Shown piece after piece: positions 12,960-14,095 of a stretch of DNA of 14,095 bases (position 1 is its first letter; each line of letters starts with the position of its first letter). The stretch is taken from contig CAYJME010000073.1 in the NCBI GenBank assembly GCA_964370795.1, positions 1 to 14,095 on the forward strand. Direction: 5' to 3'. The position numbers and the translations under genes were made by a program. This DNA is from JAHFOW01 sp964370795 (GTDB taxonomy: Bacteria > Planctomycetota > Brocadiia > Brocadiales > Brocadiaceae). The notes below the pieces were generated by a model. The model worked only from the letters and a program-made list of their open reading frames with translations, did not search any database and was not told the origin of the DNA.

Positions 12960-13805
12960 ATGAAATTCAAAAAATTAACCGGTACTATAAAAATACCAGT
13001 TCTCGGTTTTGGAACATGGACTATTGGTGGGGGAGATGAAGCAGATACCACGCATGATAAAGAAGATATTTCTGCAATAATAACAGCGATCAAACTTGGA
13101 ATAACACACATTGATACCGCAGAAGCGTATGCCCGGGGACATTCAGAAGAACTGATTGGAAGGGCAATCAGTGGTTTTGATAGAAAAAACCTGTTTATCA
13201 CTTCGAAAGTTTCACCGGAGCATTTAAGCTACGATGATCTCCTTGCTTCTGCAAAAGGAAGCCTGCAAAGATTAAATACGGATTATATTGATTTATATTT
13301 GATTCATGCGCCTAATCCGGACATCCCAATACAGGAAACCATGAAGGCAATGGATTTTCTGGTTGAACAAAAACTGGTGAAGTGCATTGGAGTAAGTAAT
13401 TTTACGGCAGAACAAATAAAAGAGGCGCAGAAACATACCATGAATAAAATAGTTGCTAATCAAGTTGAATACAACCTGCTCGTAAGGAACGAAGGTAGAG
13501 TAACGAATGATATGGAATCAAAAATAATTCCCTATTGCCAGGAAAATAATATTCTCATTATCGCATGGAGACCCCTTGCAAAAGGCGAACTCGCAAAAGC
13601 CGGTTTTAAAATCTTAGATGAACTGGCTAAAAAATACAACAAGGCGCAGTCTCAAATTGCGATAAATTGGTTAATTTCTAAGAAAGGAATGGTTACCATA
13701 ACGAAATCAACAAAGGTTGAGCACCTTAAAGAAAACTTAGGTGCCATTGGTTGGAAATTAACGCAGGAAGATATTGATCGATTGAATAACGAATTTATAA
13801 GTTGA
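12960..13805 (+). CDS. Aldo/keto reductase
   Basis: A 281-residue cytoplasmic NADPH-dependent (beta/alpha)8-barrel reductase of aldehydes or ketones. The catalytic tetrad is complete: Asp52 and Tyr57 in THIDTAEAY, Lys83 in FITSKV, and His116 in YLIHAPNP. KCIGVSNFTAEQI (141-153) and NQVEYNLL are typical AKR strands, and ITKSTKVEHLKENL near the C-terminus is the NADP-phosphate-binding segment. GAGAGG upstream supports the ATG. Length is slightly short, as in bacterial 2,5-diketogluconate-reductase-like AKRs; the substrate cannot be read from the sequence. It is followed by ferredoxin 2 after 45 bases. Confidence 0.93.
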   Translation: MKFKKLTGTIKIPVLGFGTWTIGGGDEADTTHDKEDISAIITAIKLGITHIDTAEAYARGHSEELIGRAISGFDRKNLFITSKVSPEHLSYDDLLASAKGSLQRLNTDYIDLYLIHAPNPDIPIQETMKAMDFLVEQKLVKCIGVSNFTAEQIKEAQKHTMNKIVANQVEYNLLVRNEGRVTNDMESKIIPYCQENNILIIAWRPLAKGELAKAGFKILDELAKKYNKAQSQIAINWLISKKGMVTITKSTKVEHLKENLGAIGWKLTQEDIDRLNNEFIS

Positions 13806-13826
13806 TCGAAGCCTGAGTTATATAGA

Positions 13827-13840
13827 CTTTTTTAAAAAAG
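13827..13840 (+). promoter_or_regulatory. A/T palindrome overlapping ferredoxin 2 ribosome site
   Basis: CTTTTTTAAAAAAG is a perfect 14-bp palindrome whose right half runs into the AAGGAG Shine-Dalgarno (13838-13843). Pairing in the mRNA would partly mask the ribosome site, but the stem is weak. Confidence 0.3.
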
Positions 13841-13850
13841 GAGTCGGATT

Positions 13851-14039
13851 ATGAAGGCAAAGGTGGATCAAGATACATGTATCGGTTGTGCCTTGTGTGC
13901 TCAAATATGTCCTGAGGTTTTTCGGATGGAAGGTGATAAGGCAGTGGTATTTGTTGCTATTGTTCCCAAAGAGGTTGAAGATGCCTGTAAAGAGGCGGCA
14001 GATGAATGCCCTGTAACGGCGATAACAATAGAAGAATAA
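13851..14039 (+). CDS. Monocluster [4Fe-4S] ferredoxin (copy 2)
   Basis: A 62-residue ferredoxin with cluster ligands Cys10, Cys13 and Cys16 (CIGCALCAQICP) and Cys53 (ECPVT), plus the Cys20/Cys46 disulfide pair. It lacks the extra Cys57 of copy 1. AAGGAG sits seven bases before the ATG. Identity to copy 1 is 50 of 62 residues, and the first ~20 residues are the same except position 18. It lies downstream of the aldo/keto reductase and 17 bases upstream of a YeaO-type gene, so co-transcription with that gene is likely. Confidence 0.96.
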   Translation: MKAKVDQDTCIGCALCAQICPEVFRMEGDKAVVFVAIVPKEVEDACKEAADECPVTAITIEE

Positions 14040-14056
14040 AGAGGTTTAAATTTACC

Positions 14057-14095
14057 ATGTTTGAAATAAAACGGGTTTATGAAAAACCAGCTAAA
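14057..14095 (+). CDS. YeaO-type DUF488 protein, 3'-partial
   Basis: Thirteen codons, MFEIKRVYEKPAK, are visible before the window ends. They match the I-K-R-V-Y-x-x-P-A start of YeaO-type DUF488 proteins and the orphan head at 8227 (nine of 13 residues the same by eye). GAGG at about 14041 gives a ribosome site. Only family membership can be stated; whether the gene is complete cannot be seen. Confidence 0.72.
   Translation, partial: MFEIKRVYEKPAK

Overview
The window looks like chromosomal DNA of an anammox planctomycete (Ca. Brocadiales, e.g. a Brocadia/Kuenenia/Jettenia relative). The main reason is an octaheme cytochrome of the hydroxylamine oxidoreductase (HAO) family, a family these bacteria carry in many paralogues. 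Supporting signs are numerous small redox proteins (two rubredoxins, two monocluster ferredoxins), moderately AT-rich DNA and dispersed palindromes between genes. This assignment is inference from gene content; there is no rRNA or other phylogenetic marker. Every convincing gene is on the + strand.

Layout. Positions 1-1742: a 5'-truncated ClC-type chloride channel/transporter with a C-terminal CBS pair, whose gating glutamate is replaced by alanine. 1871-2922: a DUF488 protein overlapping a Mug/UDG-like DNA glycosylase by an ATGA junction. 3147-4832: a type II NADH-dehydrogenase-like flavoprotein, a rubredoxin, and a small ORF that looks like joined gene tails. 4909-7258: an MmgE/PrpD-family protein and a phosphosulfolactate synthase (ComA/HSA32) family protein, separated by a perfect 28-bp palindrome. 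7448-8132: a small exported protein of unknown function and an internally deleted DUF2024 gene. 8227-9996: the octaheme cytochrome, whose reading frame begins with the first ~30 codons of a YeaO-type DUF488 gene. 9997-10662: a gene-poor stretch with palindromes and terminator-like hairpins. 10663-11269: ferredoxin, rubredoxin and a 36-residue nine-cysteine protein. 11371-12297: an AlkA-type 3-methyladenine DNA glycosylase. 12515-14095: intact DUF2024, aldo/keto reductase, second ferredoxin, and the start of a second YeaO-type gene that runs off the window.

The right half reads as a locus shaped by duplication and decay. DUF2024, ferredoxin, rubredoxin and YeaO-like genes each occur twice. One DUF2024 copy has lost exactly 38 codons between short direct repeats, and one YeaO copy survives only as a head joined in frame to the cytochrome. 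The functional themes are electron transfer by small Fe-S and rubredoxin carriers, periplasmic or anammoxosomal nitrogen redox chemistry, and base-excision repair (two glycosylases, one coupled to DUF488). No CRISPR array, tRNA, rRNA, complete insertion sequence or convincing phage gene was seen. The strongest candidates for something undescribed are the YeaO-cytochrome chimera, the Cys-rich mini-protein next to the ferredoxin and rubredoxin, and the DUF488-glycosylase pair.
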